Counted from the stretch's first letter, positions 16,058 to 26,057 are shown. The stretch: DNA of 64,000 nt from Pseudomonas graminis (GCF_001705435.1 NZ_MDEN01000054.1:103245-167244), one strand, 5' to 3'. The notes: generated by a model from the sequence alone, not told the origin. Numbers and translations: made by a program.

Positions 16058-17341
16058 ATGCCCCAGGCCGCTCAGATGTCTTCCGAACCCGGTTCATCCA
16101 TTGGTTCGTTAGTGCAGCAGTCCCCGGAAGTGGCGAGCAGGCAAGGGCTTGAACAGGCCTTCGCGCTGTTCAGCCAGATGTCGACTCAGCTCACCGATTC
16201 CTACGGCCTGCTGGAAGCACGGGTCACCGAGCTCAAGGGCGAGCTGGCCGTGGTCAGCGCCCAGCGCATGGAGGAGCTTGCCGAGAAAGAGCGTCTGGCG
16301 AACCGCCTTCAAAACCTGCTTGATCTGCTGCCGGGCGGTGTCATCGTGATCGATGGCACCGGCAGGGTCCGTGAGGCCAATCCTGCAGCGCTGGATCTGC
16401 TGGGCGAACCGTTGATCGGCATGCTCTGGCGGCACGTCATCGCCCGCTGCTTTGCCCCGCGCGAGGACGACGGCCACGAAATCTCCCTGAAGGACGGGCG
16501 CCGGCTGTCCATTGCCACCCGTTCCCTGGACGCCGAGCCGGGCCAGCTGGTGCTGCTTAATGACCTGACCGAAACCCGCCATCTGCAAAGTCAGCTGGCG
16601 CGTCATGAGCGCTTGTCGTCCCTGGGGCGCATGGTCGCATCACTGGCCCATCAGATCCGCACGCCGCTGTCCGCCGCCATGATTTACGCCAGCCATCTGG
16701 CCGAACAGGCGTTGAACGTCGAGACCCAACAGCGCTTCGCCGGCCGGCTCAAGGAGCGCCTGCACGAGCTCGAGCATCAGGTCCGCGACATGCTGGTATT
16801 TGCCCGTGGCGAGCTGCCGCTGACTGACCGGGTGACGCCGACTGCGCTGGTCGCTGCCCTAGAATCCGCCGCCCAGACCCATGTCCGTGACGTGGCCGTG
16901 CGCTGGCAGTGCGACAGCCCGGCGGGGGAATTACTGTGCAACCGCGACACGCTGGTCGGCGCGCTGCTCAACCTTATTGAAAATGCCGTCCAGGCCAGTG
17001 CCGGCCAGCGTGACGGGCGGCGCCGCATCAAGATTCATGCGTACAACCGCGGCAATACGCTGCGTCTGTGTATCAGCGACAGTGGCAGCGGCATCGAGCC
17101 GGCGGCCCTGGCCCGCATCGGCGAGCCCTTCTTCACCACCAAAACCACCGGCACCGGCCTGGGTCTGGCCGTTGTCACTGCGGTGGCGCGGGCGCATCAG
17201 GGCCGTGTCGAATTCCGCTCGCGTCCGGGTCGTGGCACCTGCGCCATCGTGTCGCTGCCGCTGGTTCCTGGGGCTGGGAATGAGCCGTCCACTGGCAGTG
17301 AGGCCGGTCCGTTGACGATTGCTTCAGGTGAGCGCTCATGA
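16058..17341 (+). CDS. fleS: Two-component sensor histidine kinase FleS
   Basis: Sensor kinase partner of FleR that controls middle flagellar genes (basal body and hook) once early structures are made. The 427 residues lack a membrane segment, so it is cytoplasmic: a coiled N-terminus (about 30-90), a PAS domain (LLDLLPGGVIVIDGTGRV onward, about 88-175), a HisKA domain with phospho-histidine H198 in SLAHQIRTPLSAA, and an HATPase domain with the N box NLIENAVQ, DSGSGI and GTGLGLAVV. The stop overlaps the fleR ATG by 4 bp. Confidence 0.95.
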   Translation: MPQAAQMSSEPGSSIGSLVQQSPEVASRQGLEQAFALFSQMSTQLTDSYGLLEARVTELKGELAVVSAQRMEELAEKERLANRLQNLLDLLPGGVIVIDGTGRVREANPAALDLLGEPLIGMLWRHVIARCFAPREDDGHEISLKDGRRLSIATRSLDAEPGQLVLLNDLTETRHLQSQLARHERLSSLGRMVASLAHQIRTPLSAAMIYASHLAEQALNVETQQRFAGRLKERLHELEHQVRDMLVFARGELPLTDRVTPTALVAALESAAQTHVRDVAVRWQCDSPAGELLCNRDTLVGALLNLIENAVQASAGQRDGRRRIKIHAYNRGNTLRLCISDSGSGIEPAALARIGEPFFTTKTTGTGLGLAVVTAVARAHQGRVEFRSRPGRGTCAIVSLPLVPGAGNEPSTGSEAGPLTIASGERS

Positions 17342-18744
17342 GCATCAAGGTGCTGCTGGTCGAGGACGACCCTTCTCTGCGTGAAGCGCTGGGCGAAACC
17401 CTGGCGCTGGCCGGCCATGCCTATCAGGCGGTCGGGTCGGCGGAAGAGGCGTTGATTGCCGCTGCCGATTCGCCGTTCAGCCTGGTGGTCAGTGACGTCA
17501 ATATGCCCGGCATGGACGGTCACCAATTGCTCGGCCAGTTGCGCAGCCGCTACCCCCAGTTGCCGGTGCTGTTGATGACGGCCCATGGCACGGTGGACCG
17601 CGCCGTGGAGGCGATGCGTCAGGGCGCGGCTGATTACATGGTCAAGCCCTTCGAGCCCAAGGCGTTGCTGGCGCTGGTGGCTCGCCATGCACTGGGCCGC
17701 CTCGGCCCGGCCGATGGCGAGGGTCCGATTGCGGTCGAGCCTGCCAGCGTGCAGTTGCTCAGCCTCGCCAGCCGCGTGGCAAAGAGTGATTCGACGGTGT
17801 TGATTTCAGGCGAGTCCGGCACCGGTAAAGAAGTGCTGGCGCGTTTCATTCATGAGCAATCGCCCCGCGCCGGCAAGCCTTTCATCGCGATCAACTGCGC
17901 GGCGATTCCGGACAACATGCTCGAAGCCACGCTGTTCGGCCACGAGAAGGGTTCGTTTACCGGTGCCATTGCGTCCCAGGCCGGCAAGTTCGAGCAGGCC
18001 GAAGGCGGCACCATTCTGCTCGACGAGATTTCCGAAATGCCCATGGGCCTGCAGGCCAAGCTGTTGCGTGTGTTGCAGGAGCGGGAAGTGGAGCGGGTCG
18101 GTGCGCGCAAGCCCATCGAACTGGACATCCGCGTGCTGGCGACCACCAACCGCGATCTGGCGGGCGAAGTGGCCGCAGGGCGCTTCCGCGAAGACCTGTT
18201 TTACCGTCTCTCGGTGTTCCCGCTCGCGTGGCAATCCTTGCGCCAGCGTCCCGCCGACATTCTGCCGCTGGCCGAGCGTCTGTTGGCCAAACACGTCAAT
18301 AAAATGAAGCATGCCCCGGTGCGGCTGTCGGCCGGGGCGCAGGCGTGTCTAGTCAGCTATGCGTGGCCGGGCAATGTCCGCGAGCTGGATAACGCCGTGC
18401 AGCGGGCGCTGATTCTGCAGCAGGGCGGGGTGATTCAGGCAGAGGATTTCTGCCTGGCCGGCCCGGTGACCTTCGCCGCCGCGCCGACGCCTCTGGTGGT
18501 GCCAGTTGCGACTGGCGCCATGGAAGCGTCGCCCGAGGCGAGCAGCGGGGAAGGGGCGGGCGCGCTGGGTGAAGACCTGCGTCGCCGTGAGTTCCAGATG
18601 ATCATCGACACCCTTCGTGCCGAGCGTGGCCGTCGCAAAGAGGCCGCCGAACGCCTCGGTATCAGCCCGCGTACGTTGCGCTACAAGCTGGCGCAGATGC
18701 GTGATGCGGGGATGGATGTCGAAGGGTTTCTGTTTGCATCCTGA
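17338..18744 (+). CDS. fleR: Sigma-54-dependent response regulator FleR
   Basis: NtrC-type response regulator phosphorylated by FleS. The 468 residues comprise a receiver domain with D53 in VVSDVNMPGMDG, an AAA+ domain with [10 protein letters not shown] and the sigma-54 contact loop GSFTGA (Ser for the usual first Ala), Walker B TILLDEISEM, and a C-terminal Fis HTH (AAERLGISPRTLRYKLAQM). It activates sigma-54 promoters of the basal body and hook operons. It is translationally coupled to fleS. Confidence 0.96.
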   Translation: MSIKVLLVEDDPSLREALGETLALAGHAYQAVGSAEEALIAAADSPFSLVVSDVNMPGMDGHQLLGQLRSRYPQLPVLLMTAHGTVDRAVEAMRQGAADYMVKPFEPKALLALVARHALGRLGPADGEGPIAVEPASVQLLSLASRVAKSDSTVLISGESGTGKEVLARFIHEQSPRAGKPFIAINCAAIPDNMLEATLFGHEKGSFTGAIASQAGKFEQAEGGTILLDEISEMPMGLQAKLLRVLQEREVERVGARKPIELDIRVLATTNRDLAGEVAAGRFREDLFYRLSVFPLAWQSLRQRPADILPLAERLLAKHVNKMKHAPVRLSAGAQACLVSYAWPGNVRELDNAVQRALILQQGGVIQAEDFCLAGPVTFAAAPTPLVVPVATGAMEASPEASSGEGAGALGEDLRRREFQMIIDTLRAERGRRKEAAERLGISPRTLRYKLAQMRDAGMDVEGFLFAS

Positions 18745-18842
18745 GCAGGCGCGCGTGTCGGTGAATGGGTGCCTGCCTGACTGGAGCTGACGACAGATAT
18801 TCGACAACCCGCTGATTTTCCAAAGAGTGTGATGCCGTCTTC

Positions 18843-18866
18843 GTGAGCAAGCTCACTCCCGCAGGG
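18843..18866. repeat. Single REP-like element
   Basis: GTGAGCAAGCTCACTCCCGCAGGG resembles one half of the second REP family of this genome (compare 61616-61706). No inverted partner is nearby. The rest of the 18745-19060 gap holds only the fliE promoter. Confidence 0.6.
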
Positions 18867-18984
18867 ACTGCGCCTGATAGGGCATCGCGCGGTGTCAATG
18901 CGTGAAGCGCCTCTTCGTTTACGTGTCCGTTTAAATACCCATCCGAACACTTTCATCAAACGTGGCATATCGCCGCTATTGGTC

Positions 18985-19000
18985 TGGCACCCTTGTTGCT
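18985..19000 (+). promoter_or_regulatory. Sigma-54 promoter of fliE
   Basis: TGGCAC-N5-TTGCT, a perfect core match, 61 bp before the fliE ATG. It should drive the fliEFGHIJ operon under FleQ or FleR control. Confidence 0.92.
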
Positions 19001-19060
19001 AATGCTTAGGTAACCGCTGAATCCGTGTCAAAAATTTGCGGCCCTTTTGAGAGAAACGTC

Positions 19061-19390
19061 ATGACCCAAGGTGTTGAATTTAATCGCTTGATGTTGGACA
19101 TGCGCTCCATGCAGATGGACGCCATGGCTCAGCCCAAGGCCATCGCAGCGCCAGAACAGGCCGGTGCGAGCAGTTTCGCTGACATGCTCGGCATGGCGGT
19201 GAACAAGGTCAACGACACCCAGCAGGCGTCGAATCAGCTGTCGACCGCTTTCGAGATGGGCAAGAGCGGCGTGGACCTCACCGACGTGATGATCTCCTCG
19301 CAGAAAGCCAGCGTGTCGTTTCAGGCGCTGACCCAGGTACGCAACAAGCTGGTTCAGGCGTACCAAGACATCATGCAAATGCCGGTTTGA
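19061..19390 (+). CDS. fliE: Flagellar hook-basal body complex protein FliE
   Basis: FliE joins the MS ring to the proximal rod and is the first protein exported by the flagellar type III system. I start at the ATG at 19061, giving 109 residues; an in-frame extension to 19025 lacks a start with a ribosome-binding site. The C-terminal part [22 protein letters not shown] through [26 protein letters not shown] is the family signature. Confidence 0.95.
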   Translation: MTQGVEFNRLMLDMRSMQMDAMAQPKAIAAPEQAGASSFADMLGMAVNKVNDTQQASNQLSTAFEMGKSGVDLTDVMISSQKASVSFQALTQVRNKLVQAYQDIMQMPV

Positions 19391-19404
19391 GGACGATTTA
19401 AGTC

Positions 19405-21183
19405 ATGGCCGAAGCCGTCGTCGATAACGTACCCGCCAAAACGGGTGCGCCAGGAAGCAAGCCGCCAATGTTCGGGCTGGCCTTCCTGCAAAATCTCTCC
19501 GAGATGACCATGCTGCGTCAGGTCGGCCTCATGGTCGGTCTGGCTGCCAGCGTGGCGATTGGTTTTGCCGTCGTGCTTTGGTCGCAGCAGCCCGATTACA
19601 AGCCGCTTTATGGCAGCCTGTCGGGTGTCGATACCAAGCAGGTCATGGACACGTTGGCCCAGGCCGACATTCCCTACACCGTCGAGCCCAATTCCGGCGC
19701 GCTGCTGGTGAAGTCCGAGGACCTGTCCCGTGCCCGCATCAAGCTGGCGGGTGCCGGTATCGCCCAGACCGACGGCAACGTCGGTTTCGAAATCCTCGAC
19801 AAGGATCAAGGCCTGGGGACCAGCCAGTTCATGGAGGCCACTCGTTACCGTCGTGGCCTGGAAGGCGAACTGGCGCGGACCATCTCAAGCCTGAACAACG
19901 TCAAGGGCGCTCGTGTTCACCTGGCGATTCCGAAGAGCTCGGTGTTCGTGCGTGACGATCGCAAACCCAGCGCTTCGATTCTGGTTGAGCTGTATGCCGG
20001 TCGTTCGCTGGAGCCGGGTCAGGTGCTGGCGATCATGAACCTGGTCGCCACCAGCGTCCCGGAACTGAACAAGTCGCAGATTTCTGTCGTCGATCAGAAG
20101 GGCAATCTGCTCTCCGATCAGGCCGAGAACTCCGAGCTGTCCATGGCCGGCAAGCAATTCGATTACACCCGCCGCATGGAAAGCATGCTGACTCAGCGTG
20201 TGCAGAACATTCTGCAGCCGGTGCTGGGCAATGACCGCTACAAGGCAGAAGTGTCGGCAGACGTTGATTTCAGCGCCGTCGAATCCACCGCCGAAAGCTT
20301 CAACCCGGACACGCCTGCGCTGCGCAGTGAGCAGACGGTCAACGAACAACGCTCCAGCAGCAGCGGTTCAGGGGGCGTACCCGGTGCGCTGAGCAACCAG
20401 CCGCCAGGCCCGGCAACGGCGCCACAGAACGCCGCCGCCGGTGCTGCCGGAGCCGCGGGCGCCATCGCCCCGGGCCAACCGCTGCTGGACGCCAATGGCC
20501 AACAGATCATGGACCCGGCCACCGGTCAGCCGATGCTGGCGCCGTACCCGGCGGACAAGCGTAACCAGTCGACCAAGAACTTCGAGCTCGACCGTTCCAT
20601 CAGCCACACCAAGCAGCAGCAGGGCAAGGTCAATCGCCTGTCGGTCGCCGTGGTGGTCGATGATCAGGTCAAAGTCAACCCGGCCAATGGCGAAACCACC
20701 ATGGTGCCGTGGACCGCCGAGCAACTGGCGCGCTTCACCCGTCTGGTGCAGGACGCCGTCGGCTTCGACGCCAGCCGTGGCGACAGCGTCAGCGTGATCA
20801 ACGTGCCGTTCTCCACCGATCGCGGCGAAGTCATCCCGGATATTCCGTTCTACTCGCAGTCGTGGTTCTGGGACATCGTCAAACAGGCCATGGGCGTGCT
20901 GTTCATCCTGGTGCTGGTGTTCGGTGTGCTCCGTCCGGTGCTCAAGGGCATCACCAATCCGCAAGGCAAGCGCCTCGACGGCGACTCCGAGCTGGGCGGC
21001 ATGGTCGGGATGGACGGTGAATTGGCAAACGACCGCGTCAGTCTGGGCGGTCCGCAAAGTATTCTGTTGCCGAGCCCTACCGAGGGTTATGACGCACAGC
21101 TCAACGCAATCAAGAGCCTTGTGGCCGAGGATCCGGCGCGTGTAGCCCAGGTCGTCAAAGAGTGGATCAACGCTGATGAGTGA
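19405..21183 (+). CDS. fliF: Flagellar MS-ring protein FliF
   Basis: FliF forms the MS ring in the inner membrane, the base for the motor and export gate. The 592 residues have a first membrane helix at about 33-55 (VGLMVGLAASVAIGFAVVLW), the YscJ/FliF periplasmic domains with ALLVKSEDLSRARIKLAGAG and FMEATRYRRGLEGELARTI, a low-complexity Ala/Pro/Gly linker around 310-370, and a second helix near 495-515 (GVLFILVLVFGVLRPVL). The C-terminal cytoplasmic tail binds FliG. The stop overlaps the fliG start by 8 bp. Confidence 0.97.
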   Translation: MAEAVVDNVPAKTGAPGSKPPMFGLAFLQNLSEMTMLRQVGLMVGLAASVAIGFAVVLWSQQPDYKPLYGSLSGVDTKQVMDTLAQADIPYTVEPNSGALLVKSEDLSRARIKLAGAGIAQTDGNVGFEILDKDQGLGTSQFMEATRYRRGLEGELARTISSLNNVKGARVHLAIPKSSVFVRDDRKPSASILVELYAGRSLEPGQVLAIMNLVATSVPELNKSQISVVDQKGNLLSDQAENSELSMAGKQFDYTRRMESMLTQRVQNILQPVLGNDRYKAEVSADVDFSAVESTAESFNPDTPALRSEQTVNEQRSSSSGSGGVPGALSNQPPGPATAPQNAAAGAAGAAGAIAPGQPLLDANGQQIMDPATGQPMLAPYPADKRNQSTKNFELDRSISHTKQQQGKVNRLSVAVVVDDQVKVNPANGETTMVPWTAEQLARFTRLVQDAVGFDASRGDSVSVINVPFSTDRGEVIPDIPFYSQSWFWDIVKQAMGVLFILVLVFGVLRPVLKGITNPQGKRLDGDSELGGMVGMDGELANDRVSLGGPQSILLPSPTEGYDAQLNAIKSLVAEDPARVAQVVKEWINADE

Positions 21184-22192
21184 TAGAGCTGCTGCACTTA
21201 AATTGACCCGCGTGGACAAGGCCGCGATTCTGCTCCTCACCCTGGGTGAGACGGACGCCGCGCAGGTCTTGCGTCACATGGGACCCAAAGAGGTTCAACG
21301 GGTGGGCGTGGCCATGGCGCAGATGCGCAATGTGCACCGCGAGCAGGTCGAACAGGTGATGAGCGAGTTCGTCGACGTGGTCGGCGATCAGACCGGTGTC
21401 GGCATCGGCTCGGACGGCTACATCCGCAAGATGCTCACCCAGGCACTGGGCGAGGACAAGGCCAACGGCCTGATCGACCGGATTCTGCTGGGCGGCAACA
21501 CCAGCGGTCTCGACAGCCTGAAGTGGATGGAACCGCGCGCGGTGGCCGACGTCATCCGTTTCGAGCACCCGCAGATTCAAGCCATCGTCGTCGCCTACCT
21601 GGACGCCGATCAGGCCGGTGAAGTGCTGAGCCACTTCGACCACAAAGTGCGCCTGGACATCATCCTGCGCGTGTCGTCGTTGAACACCGTGCAGCCGGCG
21701 GCGCTGAAAGAATTGAACCAGATCCTCGAGAAGCAGTTCTCGGGCAACGCCAACACATCGCGTACTACCCTGGGCGGTATCAAGCGTGCGGCGGATATCA
21801 TGAACTTCCTCGACAGCTCGATCGAAGGCCAGCTCATGGATTCGATCCGCGAAGTGGACGAAGACCTGTCGACGCAGATCGAAGACCTCATGTTTGTCTT
21901 CAACAACCTCTCCGACGTCGACGACCGCGGGATTCAGGCCTTGCTGCGCGAAGTCTCCTCCGATGTGCTGGTACTGGCACTGAAGGGCTCGGACGACGCC
22001 ATCAAAGAAAAGATTTTCAAGAACATGTCCAAACGTGCCGCCGAACTGCTGCGCGACGACCTGGAAGCCAAAGGCCCGGTTCGCGTCAGCGATGTGGAAG
22101 GCGCCCAGAAAGAAATTCTCACCATTGCCCGTCGTATGGCGGAGGCCGGGGAGATCGTTCTTGGCGGCAAAGGTGGCGAGGAAATGATTTAA
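21176..22192 (+). CDS. fliG: Flagellar motor switch protein FliG
   Basis: FliG is the rotor component that contacts the stator. The 338 residues match the usual family length: N-terminal FliF-binding domain (LTRVDKAAILLLTLGE), the EHPQ motif of the middle domain (FEHPQIQAIVVAYL), and a C-terminal torque domain with charged residues such as EDLMFVFNNLSDVDDRGIQALLREV. The ATG lies within the end of fliF. Confidence 0.97.
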   Translation: MSDRAAALKLTRVDKAAILLLTLGETDAAQVLRHMGPKEVQRVGVAMAQMRNVHREQVEQVMSEFVDVVGDQTGVGIGSDGYIRKMLTQALGEDKANGLIDRILLGGNTSGLDSLKWMEPRAVADVIRFEHPQIQAIVVAYLDADQAGEVLSHFDHKVRLDIILRVSSLNTVQPAALKELNQILEKQFSGNANTSRTTLGGIKRAADIMNFLDSSIEGQLMDSIREVDEDLSTQIEDLMFVFNNLSDVDDRGIQALLREVSSDVLVLALKGSDDAIKEKIFKNMSKRAAELLRDDLEAKGPVRVSDVEGAQKEILTIARRMAEAGEIVLGGKGGEEMI

Positions 22193-22207
22193 GCGTAGGT
22201 GCCGTTG

Positions 22208-23023
22208 ATGTCCAGCTCCGATAAAGCACCACCCAGTGAGCTCATCCGCGCCCAGGATTTGCGCGGGATCGACGTCTGGGCCTTGCCCAGCTTCGACCCG
22301 CACGTGGAAGCACCCGAGCCGGAACCGGTTATCGAGGAAGCCGAGCTCGCCGAAAGCGAAGAAGTTCCGCTGGAAGAAGTCCAGCCGATGACCCTGGAAG
22401 AGTTGGAAAGCATCCGTCAGGACGCCTACAACGAGGGGTTTGCCATCGGCGAAAAAGAGGGTTTTCACAGCACTCAGCTCAAGGTTCGTCAGGAAGCGGA
22501 AGTGGCGCTGGCGGCCAAGCTGGACAGCATGGAAGTCCTGATGGGGCATCTGTTCGAACCCATCGCCGATCAGGATGCGCAGATCGAGAAATCGATGGTG
22601 TCGCTGGTCGAGCATGTGGTCCGCCAGGTCATTCAGCGCGAGCTCAAAACCGACTCCAGCCAGATCGGCACGGTGCTGCGCGAAGCCTTGCGGCTGCTGC
22701 CGATGGGCGCGGCCAACGTGCGCATTCTGGTCAATCCGCAGGACTTCGCGTTGGTCAAGGCCATGCGCGAGCGTCACGAAGAAACCTGGCGCATTCTCGA
22801 GGACGAGACGCTGCAGCCGGGTGGTTGCCGGGTCGAGAGTGAGCACAGCCGCATCGACGCCACGGTCGAGGCGCGGATCAGTCAGGCCCTGGGCAAAATG
22901 TTCGACCAGCTGCACGAGCAGGCCCTGCACCCGGCGCCGCCCGATGTGACGATCGAACTGGAAGAGGCGCTCCAGAGCGCCGAGAAAACCACTTACCCAC
23001 TGGGTGCTGTCGATGCGCCTTGA
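22208..23023 (+). CDS. fliH: Flagellar assembly protein FliH
   Basis: FliH binds and negatively regulates the FliI ATPase and links it to the C ring. I choose the ATG at 22208 because TAGGTG is well placed before it; a GTG at 22199 would add three residues. The 271 residues have an acidic N-terminus rich in Glu and Pro and a FliH/YscL C-terminal domain ([29 protein letters not shown]). The gene overlaps the start of fliI. Confidence 0.93.
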   Translation: MSSSDKAPPSELIRAQDLRGIDVWALPSFDPHVEAPEPEPVIEEAELAESEEVPLEEVQPMTLEELESIRQDAYNEGFAIGEKEGFHSTQLKVRQEAEVALAAKLDSMEVLMGHLFEPIADQDAQIEKSMVSLVEHVVRQVIQRELKTDSSQIGTVLREALRLLPMGAANVRILVNPQDFALVKAMRERHEETWRILEDETLQPGGCRVESEHSRIDATVEARISQALGKMFDQLHEQALHPAPPDVTIELEEALQSAEKTTYPLGAVDAP

Positions 23024-24371
23024 ACGCACCAGTTTCGCCAAGCGCCTGAGCACGTACCCTGACGCGATCTCCCTGCCTACGCAGCCGATCGTCGAAGGAC
23101 GGCTGCTGCGCATGGTCGGCCTGACCCTCGAAGCCGAGGGCCTGCGCGCCGCCATGGGCAGCCGTTGCATGGTGATCAATGACGGCAGTCATCACCCGGT
23201 CGAAGTTGAAGCCGAAGTCATGGGTTTTGCCGGCAGCAAGGTGTTCCTGATGCCGGTCGGCAGCGTCTCCGGCATTGCGCCCGGCGCCCGCGTCGTGCCG
23301 CTGCCGGACACCGGCCGTCTGCCGATGGGCATGACCATGCTCGGCCGCGTCCTCGACGGCGCCGGTCGTCCTCTCGACGGCAAGGGCGGGATGAAAGCCG
23401 AAGACTGGGTGCCGATGGACGGCCCGACCATTAACCCGCTCAAGCGCAACCCCATCAGCCAGCCGCTTGACGTGGGCATTCGCTGCATCAACGGTTTGTT
23501 GACGGTCGGGCGCGGCCAGCGTCTGGGCCTGTTCGCCGGTACCGGCGTGGGCAAGAGTGTGCTGCTGGGGATGATGACCCGCTTCACCGAGGCCGACATC
23601 ATCGTCGTCGGGCTGATCGGCGAACGGGGCCGCGAGGTGAAGGAGTTCATCGAGCACAGCCTGGGCGAGGAGGGCCTCAAGCGTTCGGTCGTCGTGGCCT
23701 CTCCGGCGGATGATGCGCCGTTGATGCGTCTGCGCGCCGCGATGTATTGCACGCGCATCGCCGAGTATTTTCGCGACAAGGGCAAGAACGTCCTGTTGCT
23801 GATGGATTCGCTGACCCGTTTCGCCCAGGCCCAGCGGGAAATCGCCCTGGCCATCGGCGAGCCGCCTGCGACCAAAGGGTACCCACCGTCGGTGTTCGCC
23901 AAGCTGCCCAAGCTGGTGGAGCGCGCCGGTAACGCCGAGGCGGGCGGTGGCTCGATCACCGCGTTCTACACCGTCTTGTCCGAAGGCGACGACCAGCAGG
24001 ACCCGATCGCTGACTCGGCCCGGGGCGTGCTCGACGGCCACATTGTGCTGTCGCGGCGGCTGGCCGAAGAAGGCCATTACCCGGCCATCGATATCGAAGC
24101 GTCGATCAGCCGGGTGATGCCGTCTGTGGTCGATCCGCAGCACATGGTGCAGGCGCAGTATTTCAAGCAGTTGTGGTCGCGCTATCAGCAGAGCCGCGAT
24201 TTGATCAGTGTCGGCGCGTACGTGGCCGGCGGCGATCGCGAGACGGATCTGGCGATTTCGCTGCAGCCGCAGCTGGTGAAGTATTTGCGCCAGGGCTTGC
24301 AGGAGAACGAGAGCATGCAGAGCAGTGAGGAGCAGTTGGCGAAGATTTTCAATCCTCAGGCCGGCGGTTAA
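23013..24371 (+). CDS. fliI: Flagellum-specific ATP synthase FliI
   Basis: FliI is the ATPase of the flagellar type III export apparatus. I start at the ATG at 23013 ([12 protein letters not shown]), giving 452 residues, close to other Pseudomonas FliI proteins; a GTG at 23004 is possible. The Walker A motif AGTGVGKS lies at about 175-182, followed by [15 protein letters not shown], and the Walker B segment is [19 protein letters not shown]. The 5' end overlaps fliH by 11 bp. Confidence 0.97.
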   Translation: MRLERTSFAKRLSTYPDAISLPTQPIVEGRLLRMVGLTLEAEGLRAAMGSRCMVINDGSHHPVEVEAEVMGFAGSKVFLMPVGSVSGIAPGARVVPLPDTGRLPMGMTMLGRVLDGAGRPLDGKGGMKAEDWVPMDGPTINPLKRNPISQPLDVGIRCINGLLTVGRGQRLGLFAGTGVGKSVLLGMMTRFTEADIIVVGLIGERGREVKEFIEHSLGEEGLKRSVVVASPADDAPLMRLRAAMYCTRIAEYFRDKGKNVLLLMDSLTRFAQAQREIALAIGEPPATKGYPPSVFAKLPKLVERAGNAEAGGGSITAFYTVLSEGDDQQDPIADSARGVLDGHIVLSRRLAEEGHYPAIDIEASISRVMPSVVDPQHMVQAQYFKQLWSRYQQSRDLISVGAYVAGGDRETDLAISLQPQLVKYLRQGLQENESMQSSEEQLAKIFNPQAGG

Positions 24372-24377
24372 TCGGCC

Positions 24378-24827
24378 ATGGCTCTGAGTCGCGCAGGCCG
24401 TCTGGCGCCGGTGGTCGAGATGGCAGAAAAGGTCGAGAAGGCTGCCGTCCAGCGTCTGGGGCATTTTCAGGGGCAGGTGCGGCTGGCTGAAACCAAGTTG
24501 GGTGAGCTGGATAAATTTCGTTCTGATTATCAGCAGCAGTGGATCGACAAGGGCGCCCACGGGGTGTCGGGTCAGTGGCTGATGAATTATCAGCGCTTTC
24601 TCAATCAGTTGGAGACGGCGGTGGCGCAGCAGCGTCAGAGTCTGGCGTGGCATCAGAATAATTTGAACAAGGCGCGCGAAGAGTGGCAGAAGGCGTATGC
24701 GCGGGTGGAGGGGCTGCGTAAGTTGGTGCAGCGGTATATCGATGAGGCGCGCGCGCTGGAAGATAAACGCGAGCAGAAATTGCTGGATGAGTTGGTTCAG
24801 CGACTCCCTAGGACCGAGCAGTTTTAA
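24378..24827 (+). CDS. fliJ: Flagellar export protein FliJ
   Basis: FliJ is a coiled-coil protein that fits into the FliI ring and escorts export chaperones. The 149 residues are almost entirely helical and charged, with family features such as QQQWIDKGAHGVSGQWLMNYQRFLNQLE. It ends the fliEFGHIJ operon. The last third uses mostly G-ending codons, and the + strand here is strikingly G-rich (27 G against 10 C in 24661-24720). Confidence 0.94.
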   Translation: MALSRAGRLAPVVEMAEKVEKAAVQRLGHFQGQVRLAETKLGELDKFRSDYQQQWIDKGAHGVSGQWLMNYQRFLNQLETAVAQQRQSLAWHQNNLNKAREEWQKAYARVEGLRKLVQRYIDEARALEDKREQKLLDELVQRLPRTEQF

Positions 24828-24832
24828 GGGCT

Positions 24833-25120
24833 TGAGATCAAGATCAAGGGCATCTGCCTGGGGGCAGATTGTTTCGCCTTCGGCGAGTTACTTTTAAAAA
24901 GCACTAAAAGTAACCAAAAGTGCTTGCTCCTGGTTTGGCCCTCCTGCGTCGGGTTCCCTCGCTCCGGTCTTGCTCCGTGGGCCCGCGCCGAACGGACATC
25001 CATGTCCTGACGGCGCTCTCGCCGCATCCATGCGGCTCGGCCCACTGCGCAAAACCTGCGCTCGGCCTGCACCCAAGTCGCGTCTTGTGGTGTTTGGACC
25101 TTTTGTGTAGGAAGAGCAAA
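24833..25120 (+). repeat. Dispersed long repeat, copy 1 (direct)
   Basis: A copy of an intergenic repeat of about 270-290 bp that recurs at 25374-25648, 35639-35907, 38425-38702 and 63922-64000. Marks in order are GTTTCGCCTTCGGCGAGTTACTT, a CAAAAGTGCTTGCTCCTGG block, GCTCCGTGGGCCCGC, internal small palindromes such as ACATCCATGT and CCGCATCCATGCGG, and CACCCAAGTCGCG at the far end. It has stop-free frames that are not genes. Confidence 0.85.
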
Positions 25121-25150
25121 AGCAACGGCGACGGTGAGGACGATGACATA

Positions 25151-25338
25151 GTGGGACCGGCTTTAGCCGGGAAGGCGTCGGGAGGCACGCTGCAAAATTG
25201 ATGGCGGCCAGACTGGCCTCTTCCCGGCTAAAGCCGGTCCTACTCACACCGCGTACACCCGTAGGACCGGCCTCTTCCCGGCTGAAGCCGGTCCTACCCA
25301 CACCGCGTACACCCGTAGGACCGGCTTCAGCCGGGAAG
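25151..25338. repeat. REPIN cluster
   Basis: Five REP cores in alternating orientation: one full REPIN at 25151-25243, a close head-to-tail pair at 25261-25297, and a single core at 25315-25338. All belong to the GGACCGGCTTTAGCCGGGA family. The cluster lies between the two oppositely oriented long repeats. Confidence 0.9.
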
Positions 25339-25373
25339 CTTTTGATCTGCTTTTGATCTGCTTTTGATTTTCG

Positions 25374-25648
25374 TACATAGAAAGCCCAAACACCGCCAAT
25401 CGCGACTTGGGTGCAGGCTGAACGGAGGTCTCGTGGAGTGGGCCGAGCCGCATGGATGCGGCGAGAGCTGCCCCCCGCCATGGATGGCGGATGGCAGCGG
25501 GCCCACGGAGCGAGACCGGAGTGAAGGAACCCCGACGAAGGAGGGGCCCAACCGAGAGCAAGCACCTTTGGTTACTTGGGGTGCTTTTCCAAGTAACTCG
25601 CCGAAGGCGAAATGTCTGCCGTGAGGCAGACGCTCTTGATCTAGAGCC
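25374..25648 (-). repeat. Dispersed long repeat, copy 2 (inverted)
   Basis: Inverted copy of the repeat at 24833-25120, so the two form long arms around the REPIN cluster. The ends match copy 1 in reverse complement (CGCGACTTGGGTGCAGG near 25400; AAGTAACTCGCCGAAGGCGAAA near 25590). The middle differs from copies 1, 3 and 4 (ATGGATGGCGGATGG in place of the GACATGGATGTCC palindrome). To its left, 25339-25372 holds about three copies of an 11-bp unit also seen at 35917. Confidence 0.85.
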
Positions 25649-25742
25649 CCTGAAACCCAAGTAAAAGCTAACGATTTGCAACGCCTCACAAGGGCTGCTA
25701 AAACTCAAGCGTCTGGCGCTGTTTCATACAAGGAATTTGCCA

Positions 25743-26057
25743 ATGTCAGTAACCTCCGAACGCTCCGCCGATGGCCAAGAACTGACCATCACCATCAAAG
25801 GACGCTTCGATTTTTCGACGCACCAGGAATTCCGGAGCGCCTACGAACCCAAAGAAAAACAGGCCAGCCGCTACAAGGTCGACCTGAAAGACACCCACTA
25901 CCTCGACAGCTCCGCGCTGGGCATGCTCCTGCTGCTGCGTGACCACGCCGGCGGCGAACGAGCCGATATCCAACTGGTCAACTGCAACAACGACGTCAAG
26001 AAAATCCTCGACATCTCCAACTTCTCCAAACTCTTCAACATCGTCATAACCGCCTGA
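25743..26057 (+). CDS. hsbA: STAS-domain anti-sigma factor antagonist HsbA
   Basis: An anti-anti-sigma factor of 104 residues with the SpoIIAA-like STAS fold. The phosphorylatable serine is in YLDSSALGML, at S56, the position reported for P. aeruginosa HsbA, which switches partners between the anti-sigma factor FlgM and a diguanylate cyclase. I start at the ATG at 25743, which follows an AAGGA box. The gene is coupled to hsbR by a 1-nt overlap. In P. aeruginosa the hsbA-hsbR-hptB set is PA3347-PA3345, near flgM; here it lies between fliJ and fliK. Confidence 0.88.
   Translation: MSVTSERSADGQELTITIKGRFDFSTHQEFRSAYEPKEKQASRYKVDLKDTHYLDSSALGMLLLLRDHAGGERADIQLVNCNNDVKKILDISNFSKLFNIVITA

Noticed and set aside
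25364..25664. Open frames of 60-150 codons in the repeat island (also at 24904-25565, 35684-36206 and 38267-38719).
   Set aside because: They recur in several frames and in both orientations because the underlying repeat has few stops; no frame has a domain, and the different copies do not conserve one frame.
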